From NCBI GenBank assembly GCA_963796195.1, contig CAWCKS010000002.1:372001-436000 (forward strand): DNA of 64,000 bases. The letters are read 5' to 3'. The notes under the pieces are model-generated. The model had not been told where the DNA came from, ran no database searches, and was given only the letters and a program-made list of their open reading frames with translations. This document shows, piece after piece, positions 39,771 through 48,238 of this stretch. Source of the DNA: CAWCKS01 sp963796195 (lineage in GTDB: Bacteria > Pseudomonadota > Alphaproteobacteria > Rhizobiales > Xanthobacteraceae). A program made the translations under genes and the position numbers. Every line of letters starts with the position of its first letter. The stretch's first letter is position 1.

Positions 39771-40976
39771 ATGTCCGGTAACCCTCTTTCGAGTGCGACT
39801 GCCCCGGAGCGCGCGCGATCCCCGTTCGCGCGGCTGGCCGAGCTTTTGGCGGGGCACGACCCCGGCAAGCCCTTGATCTCGCTGTCGCTTGGCGAGCCGC
39901 AGCACCCCGTCCCCGATTTCGTCGGCCCGGTGCTGGCGAAATACACCGCTGAATTTGGCCGCTACCCGATCGCCAAGGGCATTGATGCTTTCCGCAAGGC
40001 TGCGGCGACCTGGATGTCGCGCCGCTTCAAGCTGCCGCGCCCGCTCGATCCGGAGAGCGAAGTCCTCGTCCTCAACGGCAGCCGGGAGGGACTGTTCTTT
40101 GCCGCGATCTCGGCAGAGCGCTACGTCGCGCCCCGCAAGGGCAAGCCGGCAATCCTGATGCCGAATCCGTTCTATCCGGTCTATGGCGCCGGCGCCGAGA
40201 CGGCCGGCTGCGAGACCGTGGTGTTGCCGGCGACGCAGGATCACGGCTTTCTCCCGGACCTCGATACAATCTCCGAAAGCCTGCTGGCACGCACCGTCGC
40301 GTTCTACATCGCCTCGCCGGCCAATCCGCAGGGCACGATCGCAACGCCTGACTACTTCGCGCGGCTGAAGACGCTGGCCGACCGTCACGGCTTCCTGATC
40401 TTCAGCGATGAATGCTATTCGGAGGTTTACACCGGCAAGACCGCGCCCGGCAGCGTGCTCGAGGCGGGTGGACCCGATTACAGGAACGTCCTCGCGTTCA
40501 ACTCGCTGTCGAAACGCTCGAACCTGCCCGGCATGCGCGTCGGCTTTGTTGCGGGCGACAAGGGATTCCTCACCGCGTTCCATGAGCTGCGCAATGTCGC
40601 AGCTCCCCAGGTGCCGGTGCCGCTGCAGCAGGTCGCGGTCGCCTGTTACAACGACGAGGCGCATGTCGAGGAGAACCGGCGCCTGTACAAAATCAAGTTC
40701 GATCTCGCCGACCAGATTCTCGGAGGCCGCTTCGGCTATACGCGGCCGGCCGGCGGGTTCTGTGTTTGGCTCGATGTCTCGAGCCTCGGTGGCGACGAAG
40801 AGATTGCACTGAAGCTCTACAAGCAAGCGGGCGTGCGTGTGGTGCCGGGCTCATACCTCGCGCGCCAGCAGCCGGACGGGTCCAATCCCGGCAAGGGCTA
40901 CATCCGTCTTGCGCTGGTGCAGGACAGTGAGACCACGGCAGAAGCATTGCATCGTATCGTCGAGGTGCTGGGCTAA
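39771..40976 (+). CDS. Class I/II aminotransferase, N-succinyldiaminopimelate aminotransferase (DapC)-like
   Basis: About 401 residues from the ATG at 39771; an in-frame start at 39711 is also possible. It is a PLP enzyme with YIASPANPQGTIA, DECYSEVY (the Asp that binds the pyridine nitrogen), and the Schiff-base lysine in SLSKRSNLPGMRVGFVAGD. The SKRSNxPGMR block is typical of DapC-type succinyl-DAP aminotransferases of the lysine/peptidoglycan pathway, which is the likely role. Four bases separate its stop from the ftsK ATG, so the two are co-transcribed. Confidence 0.8.
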   Translation: MSGNPLSSATAPERARSPFARLAELLAGHDPGKPLISLSLGEPQHPVPDFVGPVLAKYTAEFGRYPIAKGIDAFRKAAATWMSRRFKLPRPLDPESEVLVLNGSREGLFFAAISAERYVAPRKGKPAILMPNPFYPVYGAGAETAGCETVVLPATQDHGFLPDLDTISESLLARTVAFYIASPANPQGTIATPDYFARLKTLADRHGFLIFSDECYSEVYTGKTAPGSVLEAGGPDYRNVLAFNSLSKRSNLPGMRVGFVAGDKGFLTAFHELRNVAAPQVPVPLQQVAVACYNDEAHVEENRRLYKIKFDLADQILGGRFGYTRPAGGFCVWLDVSSLGGDEEIALKLYKQAGVRVVPGSYLARQQPDGSNPGKGYIRLALVQDSETTAEALHRIVEVLG

Positions 40977-40979
40977 CGC

Positions 40980-43445
40980 ATGAGCGTGATCGAACGCGTG
41001 TTGCCATTCTCAGATCGGCTGCCGGACGCGATCCGGGAGATGCTGGTGCGCCGCCTGCGCGAGCTCGCCGGCCTCGTCATGATCGCGCTGGCGAGCGCAG
41101 GAGCGGCCGCATTCATCACCTGGTCTGTCCAGGATCCGAGCCTCAGCCACGCCACCTCAAAGCCTATCCACAACATCCTCGGTTATCCCGGCGCGATCGG
41201 CGCCGATCTGTTGATGCAGATCCTCGGCCTCGGCTCGATCATGCTGATCCTGCCTATCGCGATCTGGGGCTGGCGGCTCTTGACCCATCGTCACTTCGAC
41301 CGCGAGGCGCTCCGCGTCGCGGCCTGGTTGCTGGCAACGCTGTTGGCCGCCGGTTTTGCGAGCTGCTTTGCGCGCACCGGATCCTGGCCGTTGCCGACCG
41401 GACTCGGCGGTGTCGCCGGTGATGCGCTGCTGCGTCTGCCGGCCGCGGTGTTTGGCGCCACCGGCATCCTGCAACGGGTCGGTTTTGGTCTGATCTTCGG
41501 CGCGGCGACAACGGCGCTGTTCGTGGTCGCAAGCGGCATCGGATCGAAGGCCAAGGCCGGCGATGAGGACTATGAAGAGGAGGCCGTCGAGGAAGACGCT
41601 GCCGCTGAGGACGAGGACGAAGCGGACGACGAACGCAGCGGTGTTCCGCTTGGCATGATCGTGCATGCGCTGCTGAGCACGAAAGCACGGATCGGCCGCG
41701 CCATTGCTGTGATCTATCGCTGGATGGTCGGCGCCCAGGCGCCGGCGCGGGCCCTGCAACTCGACCGCCGCGAACCGAATCTTGGCCAACACGGCGCGCC
41801 AAGCCTGGCACCGGCGGCAAGCAGTTTCGACGAGGAAGACGACGCTGACGAGGATGAGGAGGACGAGCCCGCCGCCCGCGCGCCGCGCAAGCGGGCGCCA
41901 CGCGCGCCAGTGCCGAAGAAGAGCGGCGGCAGCTTTACGCTGCCCGCGGTTTCGCTCCTGACCGCGGCGCGCGCCGCCGATCGCTTCACCCTGAGCGACT
42001 CAGTGCTGCAGGAGAACGCCAAGGCGCTCGAAGCCGTGCTGCAGGATTTTGGCGTGCGCGGCGAGATCACAAACGCGCGGCCCGGTCCCGTTGTCACGCT
42101 CTACGAGCTCGAACCGGCGCCCGGCATCAAGTCATCGCGCGTGATCGGACTTGCCGACGACATCGCCCGCTCGATGAGCGCGCTGGCCGCGCGCGTCGCC
42201 GTCGTGCCAGGCCGCAACGCCATCGGCATCGAGCTGCCGAACGATCATCGCGAAAAGGTTTACCTGCGCGAACTCCTCGCCTCGAAGGAGAACACCGAGT
42301 TGATCGCCAAGCTTCCGCTCTGCCTCGGCAAGACCATCGGCGGCGAGCCTGTTATCGTCGACCTCGCGCGCATGCCGCATCTGTTGATCGCCGGCACCAC
42401 CGGCTCCGGCAAATCGGTCGCGATCAACACCATGATCCTGAGCCTGCTCTATCGGCTCACGCCCAACCAGTGCCGGCTGATCATGGTCGACCCGAAGATG
42501 CTCGAACTTTCGGTCTATGACGGCATCCCGCATCTTCTGACGCCGGTCGTGACTGATCCGAAGAAAGCCGTCGTCGCGCTGAAGTGGGCCGTGCGCGAGA
42601 TGGAAGAACGCTACAAGAGGATGTCGAAGCTCGGCGTGCGCAACATCGACGGCTACAACGCCCGCCTCGTCGATGCGCGCACCAGGGGCGAGGAGCTCAC
42701 GCGCACCATTCACACCGGCTTCGACAAGGAAACCGGCAAGGCGATTTATGAGGAAGAGAAGCTCGACCTCGAGCCGCTGCCTTACATCGTCATCATCGTC
42801 GATGAGATGGCCGACCTGATGATGGTTGCGGGCAAAGACATCGAAGGCACGGTGCAGCGGCTCGCCCAGATGGCGCGCGCCGCGGGCCTGCACGTCGTGC
42901 TCGCGACGCAACGGCCGTCGGTCGACGTCATCACCGGCACCATCAAGGCAAACTTCCCGACCCGCATCTCCTTCCAGGTCACCTCGAAGATCGACAGCCG
43001 CACCATCCTCGGCGAGATGGGCGCCGAACAACTGCTCGGCCAGGGCGACATGCTCTACATGGCCGGCGGCGGCCGTATCAGCCGCGTCCACGGCCCGTTC
43101 GTTTCCGACGAGGAAGTCGAGAAGGTCGTACGGCACCTCAAGGCGCAAGGCACTCCGGAATATCTCGAAGCAGTCACCGCCGAAGAGGAGGGCGAGGACG
43201 ACGAAGCGGTGTTCGATTCGACTGCGATGGGCGGTGGCGGCGAAGGCGACCTGTTCGCGCAGGCCGTGCAGATCGTCAAACGCGACCGCAAGGCGTCGAC
43301 CAGTTACATCCAGCGCCGGTTGCAGATCGGCTACAACCGCGCCGCCTCGCTGATGGAGCGCATGGAAGACGAGGGCATCGTCGGCCCGGCCAATCATGCC
43401 GGAAAGCGCGAGATTCTGGTGCCGGAGGAAGAAGGTCGCTTTTGA
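40980..43445 (+). CDS. ftsK: DNA translocase FtsK
   Basis: An 821-residue septal DNA pump. Four N-terminal membrane segments lie within about residues 22-185. A strongly acidic linker follows (about 192-215, and again 280-300), then a basic Pro/Arg/Lys patch. The RecA-like motor contains Walker A IAGTTGSGKSVAINTMI, Walker B YIVIIVDEMADLMM and VLATQRPSVDVITG. The C-terminal gamma winged helix (STSYIQRRLQIGYNRAASLMERME) reads KOPS and activates XerCD. Length is at the short end for FtsK because the linker is short. Confidence 0.96.
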   Translation: MSVIERVLPFSDRLPDAIREMLVRRLRELAGLVMIALASAGAAAFITWSVQDPSLSHATSKPIHNILGYPGAIGADLLMQILGLGSIMLILPIAIWGWRLLTHRHFDREALRVAAWLLATLLAAGFASCFARTGSWPLPTGLGGVAGDALLRLPAAVFGATGILQRVGFGLIFGAATTALFVVASGIGSKAKAGDEDYEEEAVEEDAAAEDEDEADDERSGVPLGMIVHALLSTKARIGRAIAVIYRWMVGAQAPARALQLDRREPNLGQHGAPSLAPAASSFDEEDDADEDEEDEPAARAPRKRAPRAPVPKKSGGSFTLPAVSLLTAARAADRFTLSDSVLQENAKALEAVLQDFGVRGEITNARPGPVVTLYELEPAPGIKSSRVIGLADDIARSMSALAARVAVVPGRNAIGIELPNDHREKVYLRELLASKENTELIAKLPLCLGKTIGGEPVIVDLARMPHLLIAGTTGSGKSVAINTMILSLLYRLTPNQCRLIMVDPKMLELSVYDGIPHLLTPVVTDPKKAVVALKWAVREMEERYKRMSKLGVRNIDGYNARLVDARTRGEELTRTIHTGFDKETGKAIYEEEKLDLEPLPYIVIIVDEMADLMMVAGKDIEGTVQRLAQMARAAGLHVVLATQRPSVDVITGTIKANFPTRISFQVTSKIDSRTILGEMGAEQLLGQGDMLYMAGGGRISRVHGPFVSDEEVEKVVRHLKAQGTPEYLEAVTAEEEGEDDEAVFDSTAMGGGGEGDLFAQAVQIVKRDRKASTSYIQRRLQIGYNRAASLMERMEDEGIVGPANHAGKREILVPEEEGRF

Positions 43446-43540
43446 CCGCCCGATCACATAATGAAGCGGCGCTGCCTGGGGCCGCGAAATCGCCACAGCC
43501 GCCGGTTAGCCGCGAGCGTCAATAGCAGGGGACGTCAGTT

Positions 43541-44446
43541 TTGGAAGAGCAAACCACCAGCGCATGTCAGCGCCCGTCTGCAACGCGGCTTTTTCCGCGC
43601 GCGGCGCTGGCTGTGCTGATGGTGACCGGCGCAATCACTTTTGCTCATGCCGAAACCATTCCACTGCCTAAACCTGCGCCGAAGGCACGCGGTGCCGCGG
43701 TCCCTGCCGACAGCGCACCGTCGTCAACCGCATCAAGCTCACCGACCTATGCCGGAACTCCGCCGGTCGCCGTTGCGCCTCCCGTCGTCCGGCCGCAGCC
43801 GCAAGCGCAGCAGCCGCAACAACAACAGCCGCAATCGCTGCTGCCCGATCCGCGAAAACTGTTCGGCCTTGGCGGTTCGACCATCACCTTCGACGCCAAC
43901 CAGCGCGCGCTCGCCGCCAAGATGAGCACGTACCTGTCGTCGATCTCGACACTGTCAGGCAATTTCGTTCAGGTCGGTCCGAACGGTGCCAAGACCACTG
44001 GCGACTTCGTCATCCAGAAGCCCGGAAAAGTCCGCTTCCAGTATGATCCGCCGTCGCCAATCGACGTGATCGCCGACGGCACGACGATGGCGATCCGCGA
44101 CCGCAAGCTGGCAACGCAGGACATCTATCCGCTGTCGCAGACGCCGCTGCGCTTCCTGCTGTCCGACCGAATCGACCTGTTGGCCGACACCAATGTCGTC
44201 AATGTCAGCGCCGACGATACGTTTGCGACCGTCACCATCGAGGAGAAACAGGCGCTGATCGGCACCAGCCGTCTCACGCTGATGTTCGGCGCCAAGGACA
44301 TGCAGCTCAAGCAGTGGACTGTCACCGACCCGCAGGGCTATGACACCACGATCGCGGTGTATAATCTCAACACCACCAAGAAGGCCGATCCTGACATGTT
44401 CAAGATCGACTTCACGCAATACAACACCAACGACCCGCCGCGTTAG
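43541..44446 (+). CDS. Outer-membrane lipoprotein carrier LolA family protein
   Basis: About 301 residues from a TTG start at 43541, preceded by AGGGG. A signal peptide (ALAVLMVTGAITFAHA) is followed by a long Pro/Ala/Ser and then Gln-rich linker (about residues 40-105), then a LolA-type beta-barrel half: LSGNFVQVGPNGAKTTGDFVIQKPGKVRFQYDPP, AIRDRKLATQDIYPLSQTPLRFLL. It should ferry lipoproteins across the periplasm from LolCDE. The linker is longer than in enteric LolA. Confidence 0.85.
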   Translation: MEEQTTSACQRPSATRLFPRAALAVLMVTGAITFAHAETIPLPKPAPKARGAAVPADSAPSSTASSSPTYAGTPPVAVAPPVVRPQPQAQQPQQQQPQSLLPDPRKLFGLGGSTITFDANQRALAAKMSTYLSSISTLSGNFVQVGPNGAKTTGDFVIQKPGKVRFQYDPPSPIDVIADGTTMAIRDRKLATQDIYPLSQTPLRFLLSDRIDLLADTNVVNVSADDTFATVTIEEKQALIGTSRLTLMFGAKDMQLKQWTVTDPQGYDTTIAVYNLNTTKKADPDMFKIDFTQYNTNDPPR

Positions 44447-44458
44447 CGCTTTCATTTT

Positions 44459-44534
44459 CGTCATTGCGAGGAGCGAAGCGACGAAGCAATCCAGTCATCC
44501 GCCTCTGGATTGCTTTGCGTCGCTCGCAATGACG
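44459..44534. repeat. Dispersed palindromic element, family A (copy 4)
   Basis: CGTCATTGCGAGGAGCGAAG on the left, GCAATCCAG/CTGGATTGC inside, CGCTCGCAATGACG on the right. It ends two bases before the xth ATG, so the region that should hold the xth ribosome binding site is repeat sequence. Confidence 0.8.
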
Positions 44535-44536
44535 CG

Positions 44537-45353
44537 ATGCGCCTGACCATTGCCACCTGGAACATCAACTCGGTGCGGCTTACGCATCGACAGTGTGGCG
44601 AAATTCATCAAGGCGGTCAGGCCCGATGTGCTCTGCTTGCAGGAGACCAAGTGTCCCGATGACGCTTTTCCGGCCAAGCGCTTCAAGCGGCTCGGCTACG
44701 AGCACATCGCGCTGAACGGGCAGAAGGGCTATCATGGCGTTGCAACGATCGCGCGCCTGCCGTTCGATCGTGTCGAGCTGACGAATTTCTGCGACCGAAT
44801 CGACGCGCGCCATGTCAGCGTGACACTCGGCGAGAAAGCTGCGCTTCCTGCGCCCGTGCGGATCGAAAATTTTTACGTGCCGGCCGGCGGCGACATTCCC
44901 GATCCGGCACTCAATCCGAAATTCGCGCACAAGCTCGCCTTCCTCGACGAGATGTTGTCGCGCGATTCGATTCATCCCGCCGATGACCAACACTGCGTGC
45001 TGGTCGGCGATCTCAACGTTGCGCCGCACGAACACGACGTGTGGTCACACAAGCAGTTGCTCAATATTGTCTCGCACACGCCGATCGAGTGCGAGAAGCT
45101 GCTGGGCATCAAGGCGCGTGGCGCCTGGGTCGATGTCGCGCGGGCAAGGATCCCGGAGCCGGAGAAGATCTACACCTGGTGGAGCTATCGCGCCGCCGAC
45201 TGGACGGAGTCTAACCGCGGCCGACGTCTCGATCACATTTGGGTATCGCATGCTCTGGGCGAACGCGTCCAGGATTTCAAAATCCTGCGTGACGCGCGCG
45301 GCTGGAACCGTCCGTCGGACCACGTGCCGGTCGTGTGCGCGGTTGAGGTGTGA
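44537..45353 (+). CDS. xth: Exodeoxyribonuclease III (frameshifted)
   Basis: After correction about 271 residues. It is an AP endonuclease/3'-exonuclease of base excision repair. RLTIATWNINSVRLR, LCLQETKCPDD with the metal-binding glutamate, NFYVPAGGDIPD, VGDLNVAPHEHDVW, and the C-terminal GRRLDHIWVS and SDHVPVVCAV are the family motifs in order. One extra A at 44582 breaks the frame within NSVRL|RIDS. The ATG at 44537 abuts a family A repeat and has no recognisable Shine-Dalgarno outside it. Confidence 0.93.
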
Positions 45354-45356
45354 GTC

Positions 45357-45803
45357 TCAACTCAGCTTCCCGCTGGCCGTCAGCATCTCGCTCGCGGCCT
45401 GGCTTGCGCGGGTCGCGAAATAATCGCGCAGGCGGTGCGCGGCGTCGGGATGGCCTTCGAGCACGCGCTGGAACAGACTGCGCGAAATCCGGATCACGGT
45501 GGAATCGGCAATCGCGACCGCGTTCGCGGGCCGCTTGATGTCGACGACAAGCGCGAGCTCGCCAATCAGATGACCGGGGCCGGCGACGACGTCGCGGTAA
45601 CCGCCCTCGTCGCTGGAGACCCGGATTGCGCCGTCGCGGACGACAAAGCCGCAATCGGCAGCGTCGCCGGTGCGAAACAGCGTCTCGTCGCGGTTGACGA
45701 CACGGACTTCCGATCCGATCGCAAGCACGCGCAACGCCTCGATCCCCATCAGCCGCAACGTCGGCACGGTGGCGAGCAGGTTGACATCGTCTTCAATCGA
45801 CAT
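45357..45803 (-). CDS. Cyclic nucleotide-binding domain protein (Crp-like sensor domain only)
   Basis: A 148-residue single cNMP-binding beta-roll: LRVLAIGSEVRVVNRDETLFRTGD, then VAGPGHLIGELALVVDIKRPANAVAI, which is the phosphate-binding cassette (GELAL...RPA). There is no helix-turn-helix, so it is not itself a Crp-type regulator and probably acts by protein contact. The ATG at 45803 (MSIEDDVNLL) is preferred over one 20 codons upstream. It is convergent with xth. Confidence 0.87.
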   Translation of the reverse strand: MSIEDDVNLLATVPTLRLMGIEALRVLAIGSEVRVVNRDETLFRTGDAADCGFVVRDGAIRVSSDEGGYRDVVAGPGHLIGELALVVDIKRPANAVAIADSTVIRISRSLFQRVLEGHPDAAHRLRDYFATRASQAASEMLTASGKLS

Positions 45804-45931
45804 GCGAAACCGCGACCTCGGAAGCGTCCGTCCCGGCCTTTCGCACAGGACGCGCGCAAACAACGGCTCTGCAACGGCGCCGATTCAGCAAAGCTAAATC
45901 AGTTCGCGGAAACGAGGAAATCCGAAATCGC

Positions 45932-46618
45932 CTACGGCACAAGTTTGTAGCCGCCGGACTCCGTCACCAGGATAGCCGGGCTCGCAGCATCCGCCTCGAT
46001 CTTCTGCCTGAGACGGTAGATATGGGTTTCGAGCGTGTGGGTGGTAACGCCGGAATTGTAGCCCCACACCTCCTGCAGCAGCGTCTCGCGCGACACCGGC
46101 GCCTGGCCGGCGCGATAGAGGAAGCGCAGGATTGCGGTCTCCTTTTCGGTGAGCCGCACCTTCTTGGCATTGGCTCCGACCAGAAGCTTTGAACCGGGAC
46201 GGAAGCTGTAGTGCCCGACCGAAAACACCGCGTCTTCGCTCGCCTCGTGCTGGCGCAGTTGCGCGCGGATACGGGCGAGCAGCACCGCGAAGCGGAACGG
46301 CTTTGCGACATAGTCGTTGGCGCCCGACTCAAGGCCAAGCACGGTGTCCGAATCGGTGTCGTGCCCGGTCAACATGATGATCGGCGCCTTGAAGCCAGTC
46401 TTGCGCAGGCTGCGCACGACCTCGCGGCCATCCGTATCCGGCAAGCCGACATCCATGATCACGAGATCGGGCGAATTGGTCTTGGCGGCGTGCGCGCCTT
46501 TGGCGCCGGTGTCGACCGCGGATGCCTCGAACTCCTCATGCAGAGACAGCTGCTCAACCAGCGCATCGCGGAGATCACTATCGTCATCCACGATCAAAAT
46601 CTTGCGCGCGTTCGCCAT
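45932..46618 (-). CDS. OmpR/PhoB-family response regulator (CenR/OtpR-like)
   Basis: A 228-residue two-domain regulator. The receiver has ILIVDDDSDLRDALVEQLSL, the phospho-acceptor aspartate in LVIMDVGLPDTDG, and the lysine in NDYVAKPFRFAVLL. The DNA-binding winged helix has KVRLTEKETAILRFLYRAGQ and HTLETHIYRLRQKIE. The sequence resembles the CenR/OtpR envelope and cell-cycle regulators of Alphaproteobacteria, but no kinase is adjacent and the name is tentative. It is divergent from the L,D-transpeptidase at 46805. Confidence 0.88.
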   Translation of the reverse strand: MANARKILIVDDDSDLRDALVEQLSLHEEFEASAVDTGAKGAHAAKTNSPDLVIMDVGLPDTDGREVVRSLRKTGFKAPIIMLTGHDTDSDTVLGLESGANDYVAKPFRFAVLLARIRAQLRQHEASEDAVFSVGHYSFRPGSKLLVGANAKKVRLTEKETAILRFLYRAGQAPVSRETLLQEVWGYNSGVTTHTLETHIYRLRQKIEADAASPAILVTESGGYKLVP

Positions 46619-46804
46619 TGCAATCCTTCCCCGCCGTATTTTCCGCTAGTGAGCGCCGAAGACGCACCTAAAGAGATGCGAAAATACCTAGCTTGAAATG
46701 ATGGTCCGGTTCGGCCCCAATGGCCAGACGGCCCGAGTCAGGGCGTATGATGCTGCGCAATAAACTTTCCGGCCTCCGAGCGCAAGCATGAGTTCGCCTT
46801 CAGA

Positions 46805-47374
46805 ATGGGAAAGCCCTTGTCTCCAACCACTTATGGAACACTAAAGCGTGATCGACCGGCTCGCGCGGTCACTGTCCGCCGCTCGGCTCTCGATCCCCGG
46901 CGGGGGTGGCTCGTACTCGACGGGAACCCAATTCCGGTGGCGCTGGGGAGAGGCGGCATCAGGGCCAACAAGTTTGAGGGCGACGGCGGAACCCCACGCG
47001 GCACATTTCGGCCGCTAAAGCTCTGGTGGCGGGCGGATCGCCATTGCCGCCCGTGGGCAAAGCTGCCGGCGCGCCCGATCGCCGCTCATGATGCCTGGTG
47101 CGAAGACCCCATGAGCCGTCACTACAATCGCGCGATCCGGCTTGAGGTCGCCGCGCCCGGCGACCGGTTGAGGCGCGACGATCACCTCTACGACTTCGTC
47201 GTCGAGATCGACCACAACAGCCGCCCCCGAATCGTCAACCGCGGCAGCGCGGTGTTCCTGCATCTGGCGAGACCCGGCTTACAGCCCACGGCCGGATGCG
47301 TCGCCATGACCCGCGGGTCGATGTTGCGACTCCTGAAAAGGCTGGGAAAAACCACGCGGATCAAGATCGCCTGA
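46805..47374 (+). CDS. L,D-transpeptidase (YkuD) family protein, no signal peptide
   Basis: A 189-residue protein with a YkuD-type catalytic end: FLHLARPGLQPTAGCVAMTR supplies the histidine and nucleophilic cysteine. The middle is basic (KLWWRADRHCRPWAKLPARP) and fits the short alphaproteobacterial subgroup. No signal peptide is visible from the ATG at 46805, so export, if any, is unclear. It is divergent from an envelope-type response regulator, a possible controller. Confidence 0.82.
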   Translation: MGKPLSPTTYGTLKRDRPARAVTVRRSALDPRRGWLVLDGNPIPVALGRGGIRANKFEGDGGTPRGTFRPLKLWWRADRHCRPWAKLPARPIAAHDAWCEDPMSRHYNRAIRLEVAAPGDRLRRDDHLYDFVVEIDHNSRPRIVNRGSAVFLHLARPGLQPTAGCVAMTRGSMLRLLKRLGKTTRIKIA

Positions 47375-47395
47375 GCGGCGGGCGACTGGCGTGCC

Positions 47396-48085
47396 TTAAG
47401 CGTTTGTCCGTGTGCCGAAGATTGCAGACCCGACCCGAACATGGGTCGCGCCGAACCGGATCGCGGTCGCAAAATCCGCGCTCATCCCCATCGACAGCAG
47501 CTTCAAACCATTGCGTTCGGCGATCTTGGCCGTCAGCGCAAAATGCGGCGCCGGCGCCTCGTCGACTGGCGGAATGCACATCAGCCCGGAGATGTTGAGC
47601 CCGTACTCATTATTGCAGCGGGCAATGAAGGTATCTGCGTCGGCCGGGCCGACGCCGGCTTTCTGCGGTTCCTCGCCGGTATTGATCTGCACGAACAGCG
47701 TCGGGTGGCGGCCCTGCTTTTCGATTTCCTTGGATAACGCTTCGCAAATGCTCGGACGGTCCACCGAGTGGATGGCATCGAACAACGCGACGGCCTCCTT
47801 CGCCTTGTTGGACTGCAGGGGGCCAATCAGGTGCAGCGTCGTGCCGGGATAATCGCGCAGAATTTCTGGCCACTTGGCCCTGGCTTCCTGCACACGGTTT
47901 TCGCCGAAGCAGCGCTGGCCGGCGCGCAAAACCGGCTCGATCGCCTCACGCGCAAAAGTTTTCGACACGGCGACCAGTTCGACCGCGCGTCGCTCGCGGC
48001 CGGCAGCCTTGCAGGCAGCGGCAATCTCGGCCTCGACCGCAGCAAGCCCGGATGGTGAAGAGGCGGTTACAGCTGGCTCGTTCAT
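47396..48085 (-). CDS. YggS-family pyridoxal phosphate homeostasis protein
   Basis: A 229-residue TIM-barrel protein that binds PLP without known catalysis. Motifs are VELVAVSKTFAREAIEPVL with the PLP lysine, CFGENRVQEARAKW, LHLIGPLQSNKAK, LFVQINTGEEPQKAG, LSMGMSADFATAIRFGATHVRVG and the phosphate-binding GSAIFG. Length is standard. It is convergent with the L,D-transpeptidase gene. Confidence 0.95.
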   Translation of the reverse strand: MNEPAVTASSPSGLAAVEAEIAAACKAAGRERRAVELVAVSKTFAREAIEPVLRAGQRCFGENRVQEARAKWPEILRDYPGTTLHLIGPLQSNKAKEAVALFDAIHSVDRPSICEALSKEIEKQGRHPTLFVQINTGEEPQKAGVGPADADTFIARCNNEYGLNISGLMCIPPVDEAPAPHFALTAKIAERNGLKLLSMGMSADFATAIRFGATHVRVGSAIFGTRTNA

Positions 48086-48238
48086 CTCAAATAAACCCTA
48101 CTGGCACGAGCGCAACGACGTCTTCGCGGATGTCGCTTCGATGACGCGCGCGGACGCTCGTTCAAATTTTAGCGGTTCCACGAAACGGTTTTTGAATCAT
48201 CTGACCTAGCGTCGGCATCGGGGCAAGGGGTTTCCACG

